This document shows, in pieces, positions 18,882 to 29,838 of a stretch of 64,000 nt of DNA; position 1 is the stretch's first letter, and each line of letters opens with the position of its first letter. The position numbers and the translations under genes were made by a program. A model generated the notes under the pieces. The model saw only the letters and a program-made list of their open reading frames with translations. It was not told where the DNA came from and ran no database searches. The stretch is taken from assembly GCF_030159895.1 (NCBI RefSeq), contig NZ_BSNI01000002.1:188039-252038 (forward strand), read 5' to 3'. The DNA is from Maritalea porphyrae. GTDB taxonomy: Bacteria > Pseudomonadota > Alphaproteobacteria > Rhizobiales > Devosiaceae.

Positions 18882-19193
18882 TTAGCGATCTTCGCAAATC
18901 AGTTTCGCCTGCATCTGCGCCATAGCCTCGTACATGTCGAGGAACATGTGAAAAAGCTTCCAAGCAAGGAATATCCCTAAAATATTGAGGAAAATGGGAG
19001 CAAGAGCTGTGCTGTAAAAGCTTACAAAAAGACTATTTCTAATCGCTTCACCACCAGGTTGCAGCAAGTAATCGTGAACTCCATCCATAATCTTAAATGT
19101 TGCAAAAACGTTAGAGGAAACGGTCAGCAAGGATAGTATTGCAAGAATATTCCCAACAATCCGTAGGGCGCGGACATTCGCTTTCAATCGCAT
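18882..19193 (-). CDS. Hypothetical two-helix membrane protein
   Basis: A 103-residue protein with two hydrophobic segments: about residues 11-32 (IVGNILAILSLLTVSSNVFA) and 58-80 (FYSTALAPIFLNILGIFLAW). A short amphipathic end follows, rich in Met and Gln. GTGAGA lies a few bases before the ATG. No family recognised. It stands alone between a convergent TraB/GumN gene and the PLP dehydratase, with a terminator immediately beyond its stop. Confidence 0.65.
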   Translation of the reverse strand: MRLKANVRALRIVGNILAILSLLTVSSNVFATFKIMDGVHDYLLQPGGEAIRNSLFVSFYSTALAPIFLNILGIFLAWKLFHMFLDMYEAMAQMQAKLICEDR

Positions 19194-19271
19194 AGATTCT
19201 CACTTTAAAAAGTATTCAAATCAAAGCGCATTATCATCCTTAGATTTGTGGCAATTGCAACGTTAAAATTG

Positions 19272-20270
19272 CTAACCTAGCAGTTCGGTCATATTCGCTT
19301 GCCCACGCAAGATTTGTTCTGCGTAGGTTTGGCTATCAATATTGGCACCGCACACAATAAGCGCATGGCGTTTGCCAGCCACCTTAATGCGTAGTGGCCC
19401 AAGCGCTGCAGCCAACGTGGCGCCGGCGGCAGGTTCAACCGCCAATTTCAACTCTTCTTGGTAGAGCGCTTGCCCGGCACAAATCTGATCGTCCGATATC
19501 GTGATCACTTCGTCCACAAACGCCTGATTGAGTGCAAAACTGTAAGGCAACGAATATGGTGGCGCGAGACTATCGGCGATGGTGTTAATCTCATCCATCT
19601 TCACCGGTTCATTTGCTTTGCGCGACGCACTCATGGACGCTGCGCCCTCTGGCTCTACCCCATAGACCTTGCAATCTGGATTGATTAATTTCACTGCCGC
19701 TGCAACGCCTGAAATCAAACCGCCTCCGCCAATTGAAACGATCACAGCTTCAAGGTCTTTCACATCCCGCATCAATTCAAGGCCAACGCCTGCTGCACCC
19801 AATGTTGTGTGCGGCCCTTCAAATGGATGCACAAAGGTGCGCCCTTCTTCTTTTTCTAAGCGCTGCACTTCTGCAAAGGCGGCGGCAATATCATCGCACA
19901 AAATGACTTCTGCGCCTTCTGCTTTTGAGCGTTCAATGCGCAGCGGGTTGGCGGTTTTGGTCATCACAACTTTTGCGCTGATGCCTGCTTTGCGCGCCGC
20001 CCAACTGGCCGCAATGGCATGATTGCCAGCGCTTACCGCCGTAATGCCATTGGCCCGTTGCGCTTCATCCAAGGTGCTGACAACTGATAGTGCGCCACGC
20101 GCTTTAAACGTGCCCGTATATTGAAAAAGCTCTTGCTTAAGGAAGAGACCCGGTCCCAAAATGTTCGCCAGTTTGGCAGACGCTGCTTGCACTGTAGGCG
20201 TGTGCAACACTTGGCCCTCCAAGTCACGATAGCGGGCTTCTATCTGAGCAAGCGTTGGCAGCTGAACCAT
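19272..20270 (-). CDS. PLP-dependent threonine/serine dehydratase family enzyme
   Basis: Fold-type II PLP enzyme of 332 residues. It has the Schiff-base lysine K56 (YTGTFKARGA), the substrate-binding SAGNHA loop and the phosphate-binding SIGGGGLISG loop. There is no C-terminal ACT-like regulatory domain, so it is the short form: a catabolic threonine or serine ammonia-lyase, a serine racemase, or a related hydroxyamino-acid dehydratase such as the ectoine-pathway type. Start 20270 is fixed by GGAGGTG directly upstream. That ribosome-binding site abuts the T-run of the lpd terminator, which is unusual. Confidence 0.88.
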   Translation of the reverse strand: MVQLPTLAQIEARYRDLEGQVLHTPTVQAASAKLANILGPGLFLKQELFQYTGTFKARGALSVVSTLDEAQRANGITAVSAGNHAIAASWAARKAGISAKVVMTKTANPLRIERSKAEGAEVILCDDIAAAFAEVQRLEKEEGRTFVHPFEGPHTTLGAAGVGLELMRDVKDLEAVIVSIGGGGLISGVAAAVKLINPDCKVYGVEPEGAASMSASRKANEPVKMDEINTIADSLAPPYSLPYSFALNQAFVDEVITISDDQICAGQALYQEELKLAVEPAAGATLAAALGPLRIKVAGKRHALIVCGANIDSQTYAEQILRGQANMTELLG

Positions 20271-20280
20271 ATTCACCTCC

Positions 20281-20313
20281 AAAAAAGAAAAGTGCCGGAG
20301 AACCCCGGCACTT
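20281..20313 (-). terminator. Terminator after lpd, abutting the next gene's ribosome-binding site
   Basis: Hairpin with perfect 9-bp arms (AAGTGCCGG/CCGGCACTT) and a 6-nt loop, followed on the minus strand by TTTCTTTTTT. It ends the mdh-sucCDAB-lpd transcript. The T-run is immediately followed by GGAGGTG and the ATG of the PLP dehydratase. Confidence 0.9.
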
Positions 20314-20347
20314 CTTTTTAAACACCAATTGAGCTGAAGCTCAATGT

Positions 20348-21751
20348 CTACATGTGAATTGTCCCATCGCCACAACCAAGCGCAGCTTCGCGAACCGCTT
20401 CGGACATGGTTGGATGCGCATGACATGTTCGGGCCAAATCTTCAGCCGAACCGCCAAACTCCATCAACACCGCTAGCTCATGGATCATTTCGCCAGCGCC
20501 TTTACCGATAATATGTGCGCCGAGCACTCGATCAGTGTTTTTGTCCGCGATGATCTTCACAAAGCCGTCGGTTGAAAGCATGGCTTTTGCACGACCGTTG
20601 GCGGTGAAGTTGAATTTGCCGATTTTATAATCGATGCCAGCTTCTTTAACGTCATCTTCGGTTTGACCAACGGAAGCCACTTCTGGGTTGGTGTAAACAA
20701 CACCTGGGATCACACCATAATTCACGTGACCGGCTTGACCTGCCAAAATCTCAGCAATTGCTACGCCTTCATCTTCTGCTTTGTGCGCAAGCATCGGTCC
20801 AACAATCACGTCGCCAATGGCATAAATGCCATCAACATTTGACTTATAATGCGCGTCTGTTTTCACCCGACCGCGCTCATCAAGTTCAACGCCAACAGCT
20901 TCAAGACCCAAGCCCTGCGTATATGGTGTACGACCAATCGCCACCAAAATCACATCTGCTTCGATTTCTTCGGCGTCGCCGCCAGCGGCTGGCTCAACAG
21001 TTGCTTTGAGAACATCGCCAGACTTGTCTACACCGGTTACCTTTGTGCCAAGCTTGAATTTGAAGCCCTGCTTTTTCAAAGTGCGTTGGAAGTTTTTGGC
21101 AATCTCGCTGTCCATACCCGGAAGGATGCGATCAAGATATTCAACAACTGTGACCTCTGCGCCCAAGCGCGACCAAACCGAGCCAAGCTCCAATCCAATT
21201 ACACCTGCACCCACAACGAGCAGTTTCTTTGGCACCTCTTTAAGCTCCAAAGCACCGGTTGAGGTCACAACCCGCTCTTCGTCAATTTCAATGCCCGGCA
21301 AGTTGGCTGAATCTGAACCCGTTGCGATCACGATATTTGTGGTCTCAATGGTCTGTGTTGAACCATCATCCGCAGTGACTTTCACTTTGCCCGGTGCTTC
21401 AATGGTGCCAAGACCGAGAAACGCAGTAATTTTGTTTTTCTTGAGCAAGAACTCAATGCCGGTAGTGTTTGATTTGACCGTGTCGTCCTTGTGCTTGAGC
21501 ATATCGCCAAGGTTCAACTCTGGCTCAACCTGAATGCCCAATTTTGCAAATGTGTGGTTTGCTTCTTCAAACAGCTCGGAGGCATGCAGCAACGCTTTTG
21601 ATGGAATACAGCCAATGTTCAAGCAGGTGCCGCCATGTGTCGCGCGCTTTTCAACAACGGCCACCTTCATGCCCAATTGTGCTGCGCGGATTGCGCCAAC
21701 ATAGCCGCCAGGGCCAGTACCAATAATGGTGAGATCAAATTTGTCCGACAT
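20348..21751 (-). CDS. lpd: Dihydrolipoamide dehydrogenase (E3)
   Basis: FAD enzyme that reoxidises dihydrolipoyl groups of the 2-oxoacid dehydrogenase complexes with NAD. The N-terminal FAD dinucleotide fold is [17 protein letters not shown]. The redox disulfide is in [13 protein letters not shown], the NAD fold is [15 protein letters not shown], and the catalytic His-Glu pair is in HAHPTMSEA. Length 467 is typical. GAGG sits 5 nt before the ATG. It is the last gene of the sucCDAB-lpd run, which makes it the E3 of the 2-oxoglutarate dehydrogenase complex. Confidence 0.98.
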   Translation of the reverse strand: MSDKFDLTIIGTGPGGYVGAIRAAQLGMKVAVVEKRATHGGTCLNIGCIPSKALLHASELFEEANHTFAKLGIQVEPELNLGDMLKHKDDTVKSNTTGIEFLLKKNKITAFLGLGTIEAPGKVKVTADDGSTQTIETTNIVIATGSDSANLPGIEIDEERVVTSTGALELKEVPKKLLVVGAGVIGLELGSVWSRLGAEVTVVEYLDRILPGMDSEIAKNFQRTLKKQGFKFKLGTKVTGVDKSGDVLKATVEPAAGGDAEEIEADVILVAIGRTPYTQGLGLEAVGVELDERGRVKTDAHYKSNVDGIYAIGDVIVGPMLAHKAEDEGVAIAEILAGQAGHVNYGVIPGVVYTNPEVASVGQTEDDVKEAGIDYKIGKFNFTANGRAKAMLSTDGFVKIIADKNTDRVLGAHIIGKGAGEMIHELAVLMEFGGSAEDLARTCHAHPTMSEAVREAALGCGDGTIHM

Positions 21752-21826
21752 AATTGCCTCGTAAAGAATATAAACCCGATGAATTGGCGAATTGATTTCG
21801 CCTTATTTTTGGTTGGTGTAGAGGAG

Positions 21827-21860
21827 CAAACGCGCTGCCTACCCACAGGCAGCGCGTTTG
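21827..21860 (-). other. 14-bp perfect hairpin between sucB and lpd
   Basis: Arms CAAACGCGCTGCCT and AGGCAGCGCGTTTG with a 6-nt loop, 6 nt past the sucB stop codon. No T-run follows on the minus strand, so it is not a standard intrinsic terminator. It could protect or process the 3' end of the upstream mRNA, or act as a partial, Rho-assisted stop inside the operon. Confidence 0.75.
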
Positions 21861-21866
21861 AATGAC

Positions 21867-23408
21867 TTACAGATCCAAAACCAGACGCTGCGGATCTTCC
21901 AAGCTCTCTTTGATGCGTACAAGAAACGTCACCGCTTCCTTGCCATCAACAATGCGGTGGTCATAAGAAAGCGCCAAATACATCATTGGACGCACAACCA
22001 CTTCACCATTCACAACAACAGGACGCTCTTGGATTTTATGCATGCCCAAGATACCAGATTGTGGCGCATTAAGAATTGGGGTCGACATCAAAGAGCCGTA
22101 AACACCACCATTTGAAATGGTGAATGTACCACCCTGCATGTCCGCCATGGAGAGTTCGCCATCACGCGCTGCACGACCCAAACGACCAATTTCTTGCTCA
22201 ATCTCAGCAATTGACATCTGGTCCGCATCACGCACAACCGGCACCACAAGCCCCTTATCTGTGCCAACTGCCACACCAATATGTGCGTAGTTTTTATAGA
22301 TCAGGTCACTGCCATCAATCTCAGCGTTCACGGCTGGGATTTCTTTAAGCGCGTGGCACACCGCTTTGGCGAAAAAGCCCATAAAGCCAAGCTTGACGCC
22401 GTGCTTTTTCTCAAACAAATCCTTGTAGGATTTGCGCAGGTCCATCACCGGCTTCATGTCCACTTCGTTAAAGGTGGTCAACATCGCTGCGGTGTTCTGA
22501 GCTTCTTTCAAGCGCGTCGCAATAGTCTTGCGCAAGCGGGTCATCTTCACCCGCTCTTCACGCGGTGCATCATCAGCATTTGACGGTGCGCGCACTGGTG
22601 CTGGCGCGCTCGAAGTTGTCGCAACAGCCGTTGATCCAATACTTGCCGCCGCAGCAATCACATCTTCTTTCAAGACCTGACCACGTTTGCCAGAACCGGT
22701 CAGGCTTGCTGGGTCGATGTTTTTCTCAGCCATCATTTTTGAAGCGGAAGGCGCAGGTGGCATTTCAGTGCCGCTCGATGCGGGCGCTGCAGCTGGTGCT
22801 TCTTCCTTGGTCGCTGGCGCAGGAGCGGCTGCCGCAACCGCGCCGCCTTCACCAGGCTGCACACGAGCAAGCAAAGCGCCCACTTCAACAGTTTCGCCGC
22901 TTTCGGCCAAAATCTCGATCACCGTACCTGCAACAGGAGAAGACACATCCATCGCGGCTTTATCGGTTTCAAGCTCCACAATTGCTTCATCAAGCTCGAC
23001 GCGATCGCCGACCTTTTTGAACCACTCACCAACATCTGCCTCAACAACAGATTCGCCCGCTACTGGCACCACAATATCTACTGGCGCTGCATCATTTTTA
23101 TCATCGCTCGCCATGTTGGCCTCGCTTGTTTCTTGCTCGTTTTGACTTTGTTCTGCCGCTGGTGCTTCTTCACCATCAGCAATGGCACCAATTAGTGCGC
23201 CTACTTCTACCGTTTCGCCTTCTTGAAAGCTAATCGCTTCCAAAACGCCACCGGCAGGTGCAGGCACCTCAATTGTCACCTTATCCGTTTCCAGTTCAAC
23301 CACCGGTTCGTCTGCTTTTACGGCATCGCCCGGTTTTTTGAACCATTGCCCAATCGTGGCTTCTGTCACGCTCTCGCCAAGAGTGGGCACTCGAATTTCA
23401 ACAGACAT
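21867..23408 (-). CDS. sucB: 2-oxoglutarate dehydrogenase E2 (dihydrolipoyl succinyltransferase) with two lipoyl domains
   Basis: Core acyltransferase of the 2-oxoglutarate dehydrogenase complex, 513 residues. It carries two lipoyl domains: residues about 3-77 with lipoyl-lysine K43 ([11 protein letters not shown]), and about 108-183 with K150 ([11 protein letters not shown]). An acidic/Ala linker joins them. A peripheral-subunit-binding domain lies near 215-250, followed by the catalytic domain with H484 and D488 (DHRIVDG). The common form of this enzyme has one lipoyl domain and about 400 residues, so this is a duplicated-arm version. It lies between sucA and lpd. Confidence 0.97.
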   Translation of the reverse strand: MSVEIRVPTLGESVTEATIGQWFKKPGDAVKADEPVVELETDKVTIEVPAPAGGVLEAISFQEGETVEVGALIGAIADGEEAPAAEQSQNEQETSEANMASDDKNDAAPVDIVVPVAGESVVEADVGEWFKKVGDRVELDEAIVELETDKAAMDVSSPVAGTVIEILAESGETVEVGALLARVQPGEGGAVAAAAPAPATKEEAPAAAPASSGTEMPPAPSASKMMAEKNIDPASLTGSGKRGQVLKEDVIAAAASIGSTAVATTSSAPAPVRAPSNADDAPREERVKMTRLRKTIATRLKEAQNTAAMLTTFNEVDMKPVMDLRKSYKDLFEKKHGVKLGFMGFFAKAVCHALKEIPAVNAEIDGSDLIYKNYAHIGVAVGTDKGLVVPVVRDADQMSIAEIEQEIGRLGRAARDGELSMADMQGGTFTISNGGVYGSLMSTPILNAPQSGILGMHKIQERPVVVNGEVVVRPMMYLALSYDHRIVDGKEAVTFLVRIKESLEDPQRLVLDL

Positions 23409-23443
23409 TTTGTTCGAATTTCCTATCTAAACTCTGTTGTCAA

Positions 23444-26425
23444 TTATTCAGCAAATGCCTCATCCAAGAAGGCTTGCAACTGCGCCAAGTGTGTTCGCAT
23501 CAAACCTGTTGCTGTCGATGCAGAAGCTGCACGACCCACATAACGTGGACGTTCGCCTGCACGATCCATTTGCTCAAGCACCCATTCCACATATGGCTGG
23601 ATAAAGAACCAAGCACCCATATTTTTCGGCTCTTCTTGGCACCAGACAACTTCAGCGTTTTTGAAACGAGATAATTCGTCATGCAACGCTTTAGCTGGGA
23701 ACGGATAAAGCTGCTCAAGACGCATCAAATAGACATCGTCAATGCCGCGTTTTTCCCGGTCCTCAAGCAGGTCAAAATAGACCTTGCCCGAACATAGGAT
23801 CACACGACGGATTTTATCGTCTGATTGCAGCTTGATGTCTGTGTGGCCGTTCGGCGCCTCTGCGTCATCCCACAGCAAACGGTGGAATGTGCTGTTTGGT
23901 CCCAACTCTTCCAAAGTGGATACACAACGCTTGTGGCGCAGCAAACTCTTTGGTGTCATCAACAACAACGGCTTGCGGAAATCACGCTTTAGTTGGCGGC
24001 GCAAAATATGGAAGTAGTTCGCTGGTGTCGTACAGTTGGCCACTTGCATATTGTCTTCCGCACAAAGCTGCAAATAACGTTCCAGACGAGCTGATGAGTG
24101 TTCTGGGCCCTGCCCTTCATAACCATGAGGAAGCATCACCACCAAACCTGACATCCGCAACCACTTGCGTTCGCCCGATGAAATAAACTGATCAATCAAC
24201 ACCTGCGCGCCGTTCACAAAGTCACCAAATTGCGCTTCCCAAATGGTCAACGCGTTTGGCTCTGTGAGCGAATAGCCATACTCAAATCCAAGCACCGCTT
24301 CTTCGGACAACATTGAGTTGATCACTTCATAGCGTGCTTGCCCTGGGTCAATATTGTTCAGCGGGGTAAACTGCGCACCTGTTTCCTGGTCATGGATCAC
24401 CGTGTGGCGTTGCGAGAATGTGCCCCGCTCACAATCTTGACCTGACAAACGAACCGGATGCCCTTCGGTCACCAAAGATCCAAACGCCAAAGCTTCTGCC
24501 AATGCCCAATCAATGCCCGCTTCCGCGTCAATGGCCTTACGGCGATTGTTCATAAAACGTTTGATGGTTTTATGTGCGCTGAAACCCTCGGGCACTTCAG
24601 TAATCTTTTTACCAACTGAGCGGAGCTTATCAACATCCACACCAGAGTTGCCACGCCGTGCACCATCCTCAGCCAAAGACAGGTTTTTCCATGCCCCATC
24701 CAACCAATCGGCTTTGTTTGGTTTGTACTCATCGCCGGCATCAAATTCGCCTTGTAGGTGATTGCGCCAATCCTCGATCATGCGATCGACTTCGTCAGCG
24801 GTCAAAACACCTTCTGCAACCAAACGATCCGCATAAATCTGCAAGGTTGAACGATGCGCACGAATGCGTTTGTACATTTCAGGCTGTGTAAATGAAGGTT
24901 CGTCGCCTTCATTGTGCCCAAAACGACGGTAGCAGAACATATCAATGACCACAGGCTTGTGGAATTTCTGCCTAAATTCGATCGCCACTTTCGCTGCAAA
25001 CACAACCGCTTCTGGATCATCGCCATTTACGTGCAATACAGGCGCTTCGATCATTTTCGCCACGTCGGTTGGATATGGCGAAGAACGCGAATTCTTTGGT
25101 GCAGTTGTAAAGCCGATTTGGTTGTTGATCACAAAGTGAATCGAACCACCTGTCCGGTGACCTTTAAGGCCCGACAAACCAAAACATTCAGCGACAACGC
25201 CTTGTCCTGCAAATGCCGCATCACCGTGCAACAACAATGGCAAAACAGATGAGCGATCAACTTTCTTTGGCGGGATGAAAATGCCATTTTCCGCATTATG
25301 CTGATCTTGCTTGGCACGCGCTTTGCCCAAAACAACTGGGTTCACAATTTCAAGGTGTGATGGGTTAGCGGTCAGAGACAAGTGAACCTTGTTGTCATCA
25401 AACTCGCGGTCTGATGAAGCGCCAAGGTGATATTTCACATCGCCTGAACCTTCAACATCATCAGGAACGGCAGAGCCGCCCTTGAACTCGTTGAACAAGG
25501 CACGATGCTGTTTGCCCATCACTTGCGTCAACACGTTCAAACGACCACGGTGTGCCATGCCCAGAACAATGTCTTTGACGCCCATTGCGCCGCCGCGCTT
25601 GATGATCTGCTCAAGGGCTGGGATCAAGCTTTCGCCACCATCAAGACCAAAACGCTTGGTGCCGGTATATTTCACATCCAAAAACTTCTCAAAGCCTTCC
25701 GCTTCGATTAGTTTCTTCAAAATGGCAATTCGACCTTCTTTCGTGAAGGCGATCTCTTTGTCTGGACCTTCGATACGCTCTTGCAACCAACCCTTTTCGT
25801 CAGGGTCAGAAATGTGCATAAATTCGATGGCAAAAGTCGAACAATAAGTCCGCTTCAAAATGTCGATCATTTCTGGGATTGTTGCATATTCCAACCCTAG
25901 ATAATTATCGATGAAAATCTTGCGCTCATAATCGGCGGGCGTAAAGCCATAGCTTGCCGGATCAAGTTCTGGTGCTTCTTCCAAAACCGCCAATCCAAGC
26001 GGATCAAGATCGGCATGTAGGTGTCCCCGCATCCGGTATGCGCGGATCATCATAATCGCATGGATGGAATCGCGTGTCGCTTGCTGAACATCTGCAGATG
26101 TAAGATCGCGCCCTTCTGCCTTTGCCTTTGTGGCAACCGCCTTGGTTGACTTGGCTTCCAACTCGCCCCAGTCACCATCAAGCGCAGAAACCAGTTCGCC
26201 GCTTTCAGCCTTTGGCCAATCCTTGCGCGCCCAAGATGGACCCTTTGCGCTTTTGATGACGTCTAGTGCATCATCATCCAGTGAGCCAAAAAAAGACCGC
26301 CACGTTTCATCAACATTGGCGGGGTTTTCTTGAAATTTCGCATATAGCTCTTCGATATAGCCCGCATTGCCTCCATCAAGGAAGGAAGTGAGCAGAAACG
26401 CAGAGTTCTGTTCTTGTCGTGTCAT
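23444..26425 (-). CDS. sucA: 2-oxoglutarate dehydrogenase E1
   Basis: Thiamine-diphosphate enzyme that decarboxylates 2-oxoglutarate and transfers the succinyl group to the E2 lipoyl arm. The start at 26425 gives 993 residues; an upstream in-frame start at 26467 would add 14 atypical residues. The N-terminal segment (FLDGGNAGYIEELYAKF) is the E2/E3-binding tail seen in this family. The TPP-binding GDAAFAGQGVVAE and the pyrimidine-domain sequence MLPHGYEGQGPEHSSARLER are present in pieces. The next gene, 35 nt on, is sucB. Confidence 0.98.
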   Translation of the reverse strand: MTRQEQNSAFLLTSFLDGGNAGYIEELYAKFQENPANVDETWRSFFGSLDDDALDVIKSAKGPSWARKDWPKAESGELVSALDGDWGELEAKSTKAVATKAKAEGRDLTSADVQQATRDSIHAIMMIRAYRMRGHLHADLDPLGLAVLEEAPELDPASYGFTPADYERKIFIDNYLGLEYATIPEMIDILKRTYCSTFAIEFMHISDPDEKGWLQERIEGPDKEIAFTKEGRIAILKKLIEAEGFEKFLDVKYTGTKRFGLDGGESLIPALEQIIKRGGAMGVKDIVLGMAHRGRLNVLTQVMGKQHRALFNEFKGGSAVPDDVEGSGDVKYHLGASSDREFDDNKVHLSLTANPSHLEIVNPVVLGKARAKQDQHNAENGIFIPPKKVDRSSVLPLLLHGDAAFAGQGVVAECFGLSGLKGHRTGGSIHFVINNQIGFTTAPKNSRSSPYPTDVAKMIEAPVLHVNGDDPEAVVFAAKVAIEFRQKFHKPVVIDMFCYRRFGHNEGDEPSFTQPEMYKRIRAHRSTLQIYADRLVAEGVLTADEVDRMIEDWRNHLQGEFDAGDEYKPNKADWLDGAWKNLSLAEDGARRGNSGVDVDKLRSVGKKITEVPEGFSAHKTIKRFMNNRRKAIDAEAGIDWALAEALAFGSLVTEGHPVRLSGQDCERGTFSQRHTVIHDQETGAQFTPLNNIDPGQARYEVINSMLSEEAVLGFEYGYSLTEPNALTIWEAQFGDFVNGAQVLIDQFISSGERKWLRMSGLVVMLPHGYEGQGPEHSSARLERYLQLCAEDNMQVANCTTPANYFHILRRQLKRDFRKPLLLMTPKSLLRHKRCVSTLEELGPNSTFHRLLWDDAEAPNGHTDIKLQSDDKIRRVILCSGKVYFDLLEDREKRGIDDVYLMRLEQLYPFPAKALHDELSRFKNAEVVWCQEEPKNMGAWFFIQPYVEWVLEQMDRAGERPRYVGRAASASTATGLMRTHLAQLQAFLDEAFAE

Positions 26426-26528
26426 GACTTGCCTGGCGAGGAGTGGCCTCGTCGTCCCCTTATCCAAATACCCTCAACTATCAAGGGCATAAACAGATCG
26501 GCTAAAATTACCGATGATAGTCATTTAG

Positions 26529-26578
26529 TATCGCGCGCGATGCGTTAGGTTTCGATTAACGCTAAATCGCGCGCGATA
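26529..26578 (-). other. Large imperfect hairpin between sucD and sucA
   Basis: Outer arms TATCGCGCGCGAT and ATCGCGCGCGATA pair fully. Inner arms GCGTTA and TAACGC also pair, separated from the outer stem by a 3-nt bulge on one side, with a 9-nt loop. Each outer arm is itself nearly self-palindromic. It lies 10 nt past the sucD stop and has no T-run, so a processing or stability role, or a regulatory one, is more likely than simple termination. Confidence 0.75.
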
Positions 26579-26587
26579 TTACTCTTG

Positions 26588-27493
26588 CTAACCCTTGAGA
26601 ACTTCCAAAAGGGTTTCACCAATTTTGGCTGGTGAGCGCGAAACTTTAATGCCCGCTGCTTCCATTGCCGCAATCTTATCTTCTGCGCCGCCTTTGCCGC
26701 CAGAAATCACCGCACCAGCGTGACCCATTGTGCGGCCTGGAGGCGCCGTTAGACCCGCTATAAAGCCAGCCATTGGCTTAGAGCGGCCTTTCTTGGCTTC
26801 ATCCATGATGAATTGCGCAGCTTCTTCTTCTGCAGAACCGCCAATTTCACCAATCATGATGATGCTTTCAGTGGCATCATCAGCCAGGAACATCTCTAGC
26901 ATGTCGATAAACTCAGTGCCCTTAACCGGGTCACCACCAATACCAACAGCCGTTGTTTGACCAAGGCCAGCATTGGTTGTTTGGAACACCGCTTCATAAG
27001 TCAAAGTGCCTGAACGAGACACAATTCCCACAGAGCCTTTTTGGAAGATGTTACCGGGCATAATGCCGATTTTGCACTCTTCAGGTGTCAAAACACCTGG
27101 GCAGTTCGGGCCGATCAAGCGTGAATTAGATTTCTCAAGCGCACGTTTCACTTTCACCATGTCCATAACGGGCACGCCTTCAGTGATACATACGATCAAC
27201 TCAACTTCAGCTTCAATCGCCTCCAAAATCGCAGCAGCTGCACCAGCAGGTGGCACATAGATAACAGATGCGTTTGCACCTGTTTGCTCTTTGCCTTCTG
27301 CAACGGTTGCAAAGATTGGCAACTCAGATCCATCAACGCCAGATGTCCACTTTTCGCCACCCTTTTTAGGGTGCGTGCCGCCAACCATCTGTGTGCCATA
27401 ATAGGCAAGTGCTTGCTCAGTGTGGAATGTACCGGTTTTACCTGTAAGGCCTTGAACCAATACTTTTGTGTCTTTATCGATCAAAATAGACAT
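26588..27493 (-). CDS. sucD: Succinyl-CoA synthetase alpha subunit
   Basis: ADP-forming succinate-CoA ligase alpha subunit, 301 residues, the substrate-level phosphorylation step of the TCA cycle. It has the CoA-binding Rossmann fold ([20 protein letters not shown]-like start) and the phosphohistidine in [14 protein letters not shown]. The ATG follows the sucC stop by 3 nt, with AAGGGGGC inside the end of sucC as its ribosome-binding site, so the two subunits are translationally coupled. Confidence 0.98.
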   Translation of the reverse strand: MSILIDKDTKVLVQGLTGKTGTFHTEQALAYYGTQMVGGTHPKKGGEKWTSGVDGSELPIFATVAEGKEQTGANASVIYVPPAGAAAAILEAIEAEVELIVCITEGVPVMDMVKVKRALEKSNSRLIGPNCPGVLTPEECKIGIMPGNIFQKGSVGIVSRSGTLTYEAVFQTTNAGLGQTTAVGIGGDPVKGTEFIDMLEMFLADDATESIIMIGEIGGSAEEEAAQFIMDEAKKGRSKPMAGFIAGLTAPPGRTMGHAGAVISGGKGGAEDKIAAMEAAGIKVSRSPAKIGETLLEVLKG

Positions 27494-27496
27494 TGG

Positions 27497-28693
27497 TTAT
27501 GCCCCCTTCACTGCAGCAACAATTTTCTGCGCTGCATCATCCAGATCATCCGCTGGGATCACGTTCAGGCCGCTCTCTTCAATGAGCTTTTTGCCTTCCG
27601 CAACCTTTGTGCCTTCCAAACGCACCACAAGTGGCACTTGCAAGCCAACTTCTTTCACCGCGGTCAACACACCTTCAGCGATCACATCACAGCGCATAAT
27701 GCCGCCGAAAATGTTCACCAAAATGCCCTTAACGCTCGGGTCAGCTGTAATGATCTTAAACGCTGCTGTTACTTTCTCTGCGTTCGCGCCACCGCCAACG
27801 TCGAGGAAGTTTGCAGGCTCTTCACCGTACAATTTGATGATGTCCATTGTAGACATTGCCAAACCAGCGCCGTTCACCATACAACCGATCGTGCCGTCCA
27901 AAGCGATGTAAGCAAGATCATATTTACTTGCTTCAATCTCTTTTTCGTCTTCTTCGGTCAGATCACGCAATTCAGCAATATCTGGATGACGGAACATTGC
28001 ATTATTGTCGAAGGATACTTTTGCATCCAAAACCCGCAAACGGCCATCTTTCATCACGATCAACGGGTTGATCTCCAAAAGCGCCATATCCGTTTCAACA
28101 AACGCCTTATAAAGAATTGGGAAAAGGTTCATCCCATCTTCTTTTGCAACGCCGTCAAGTTCCAATGACGCACAGATTTTTTCTGCATCATCAGCCGTAA
28201 CGCCAGCGTCTGGATCAATTGGAAGCGTGTGGATCTTTTCAGGTGTTTCTTCAGCAACAGCTTCAATGTCCATGCCGCCTTCAGTTGATGCAACAAAAGC
28301 CACGCGGCCAGTTGTGCGATCAACCAAGATTGACAAATAAAGCTCGCGCTCAATGTCAGCACCATCTTCAATATAAAGCTGGTTGACTTGCTTGCCGGCT
28401 GGGCCAGTTTGCTTGGTCACCAATGTGTTGCCCAACATCTCATCAACATGGGCTTGCATTTCGTCCATAGAAAATGCCAAGCGAACGCCGCCTTTTGCAT
28501 CTTCTGGCAATTCTTTGAATTTACCTTTGCCGCGACCACCTGCGTGGATTTGGCTTTTCACCACCCACAATGGGCCACCAAGTTCTTCCGCTGCCGCTTT
28601 GGCTTCTTCTTTCGAGAAGATCGGAATCCCTTTGGCGATTGGCGCACCAAAGGAGGCCAATAGTTTCTTGGCCTGATATTCATGAATATTCAT
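27497..28693 (-). CDS. sucC: Succinyl-CoA synthetase beta subunit
   Basis: Nucleotide-binding subunit of succinate-CoA ligase, 398 residues. The N-terminal ATP-grasp domain starts [16 protein letters not shown]. The C-terminal flavodoxin-like domain contains [17 protein letters not shown] and [20 protein letters not shown] lies upstream of the ATG. It follows mdh after 47 nt and precedes sucD after 3 nt in the TCA operon. Confidence 0.98.
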   Translation of the reverse strand: MNIHEYQAKKLLASFGAPIAKGIPIFSKEEAKAAAEELGGPLWVVKSQIHAGGRGKGKFKELPEDAKGGVRLAFSMDEMQAHVDEMLGNTLVTKQTGPAGKQVNQLYIEDGADIERELYLSILVDRTTGRVAFVASTEGGMDIEAVAEETPEKIHTLPIDPDAGVTADDAEKICASLELDGVAKEDGMNLFPILYKAFVETDMALLEINPLIVMKDGRLRVLDAKVSFDNNAMFRHPDIAELRDLTEEDEKEIEASKYDLAYIALDGTIGCMVNGAGLAMSTMDIIKLYGEEPANFLDVGGGANAEKVTAAFKIITADPSVKGILVNIFGGIMRCDVIAEGVLTAVKEVGLQVPLVVRLEGTKVAEGKKLIEESGLNVIPADDLDDAAQKIVAAVKGA

Positions 28694-28740
28694 CGCGTCA
28701 CTCCGCTTTGGTTAGCGATTTTGTTCTATGATGCGTCCAA

Positions 28741-29796
<1,056 letters not shown>

Positions 29797-29838
29797 TCAT
29801 ACTAATGGGGGATTACAGGGCGAATTCGGCCAAAGCCA

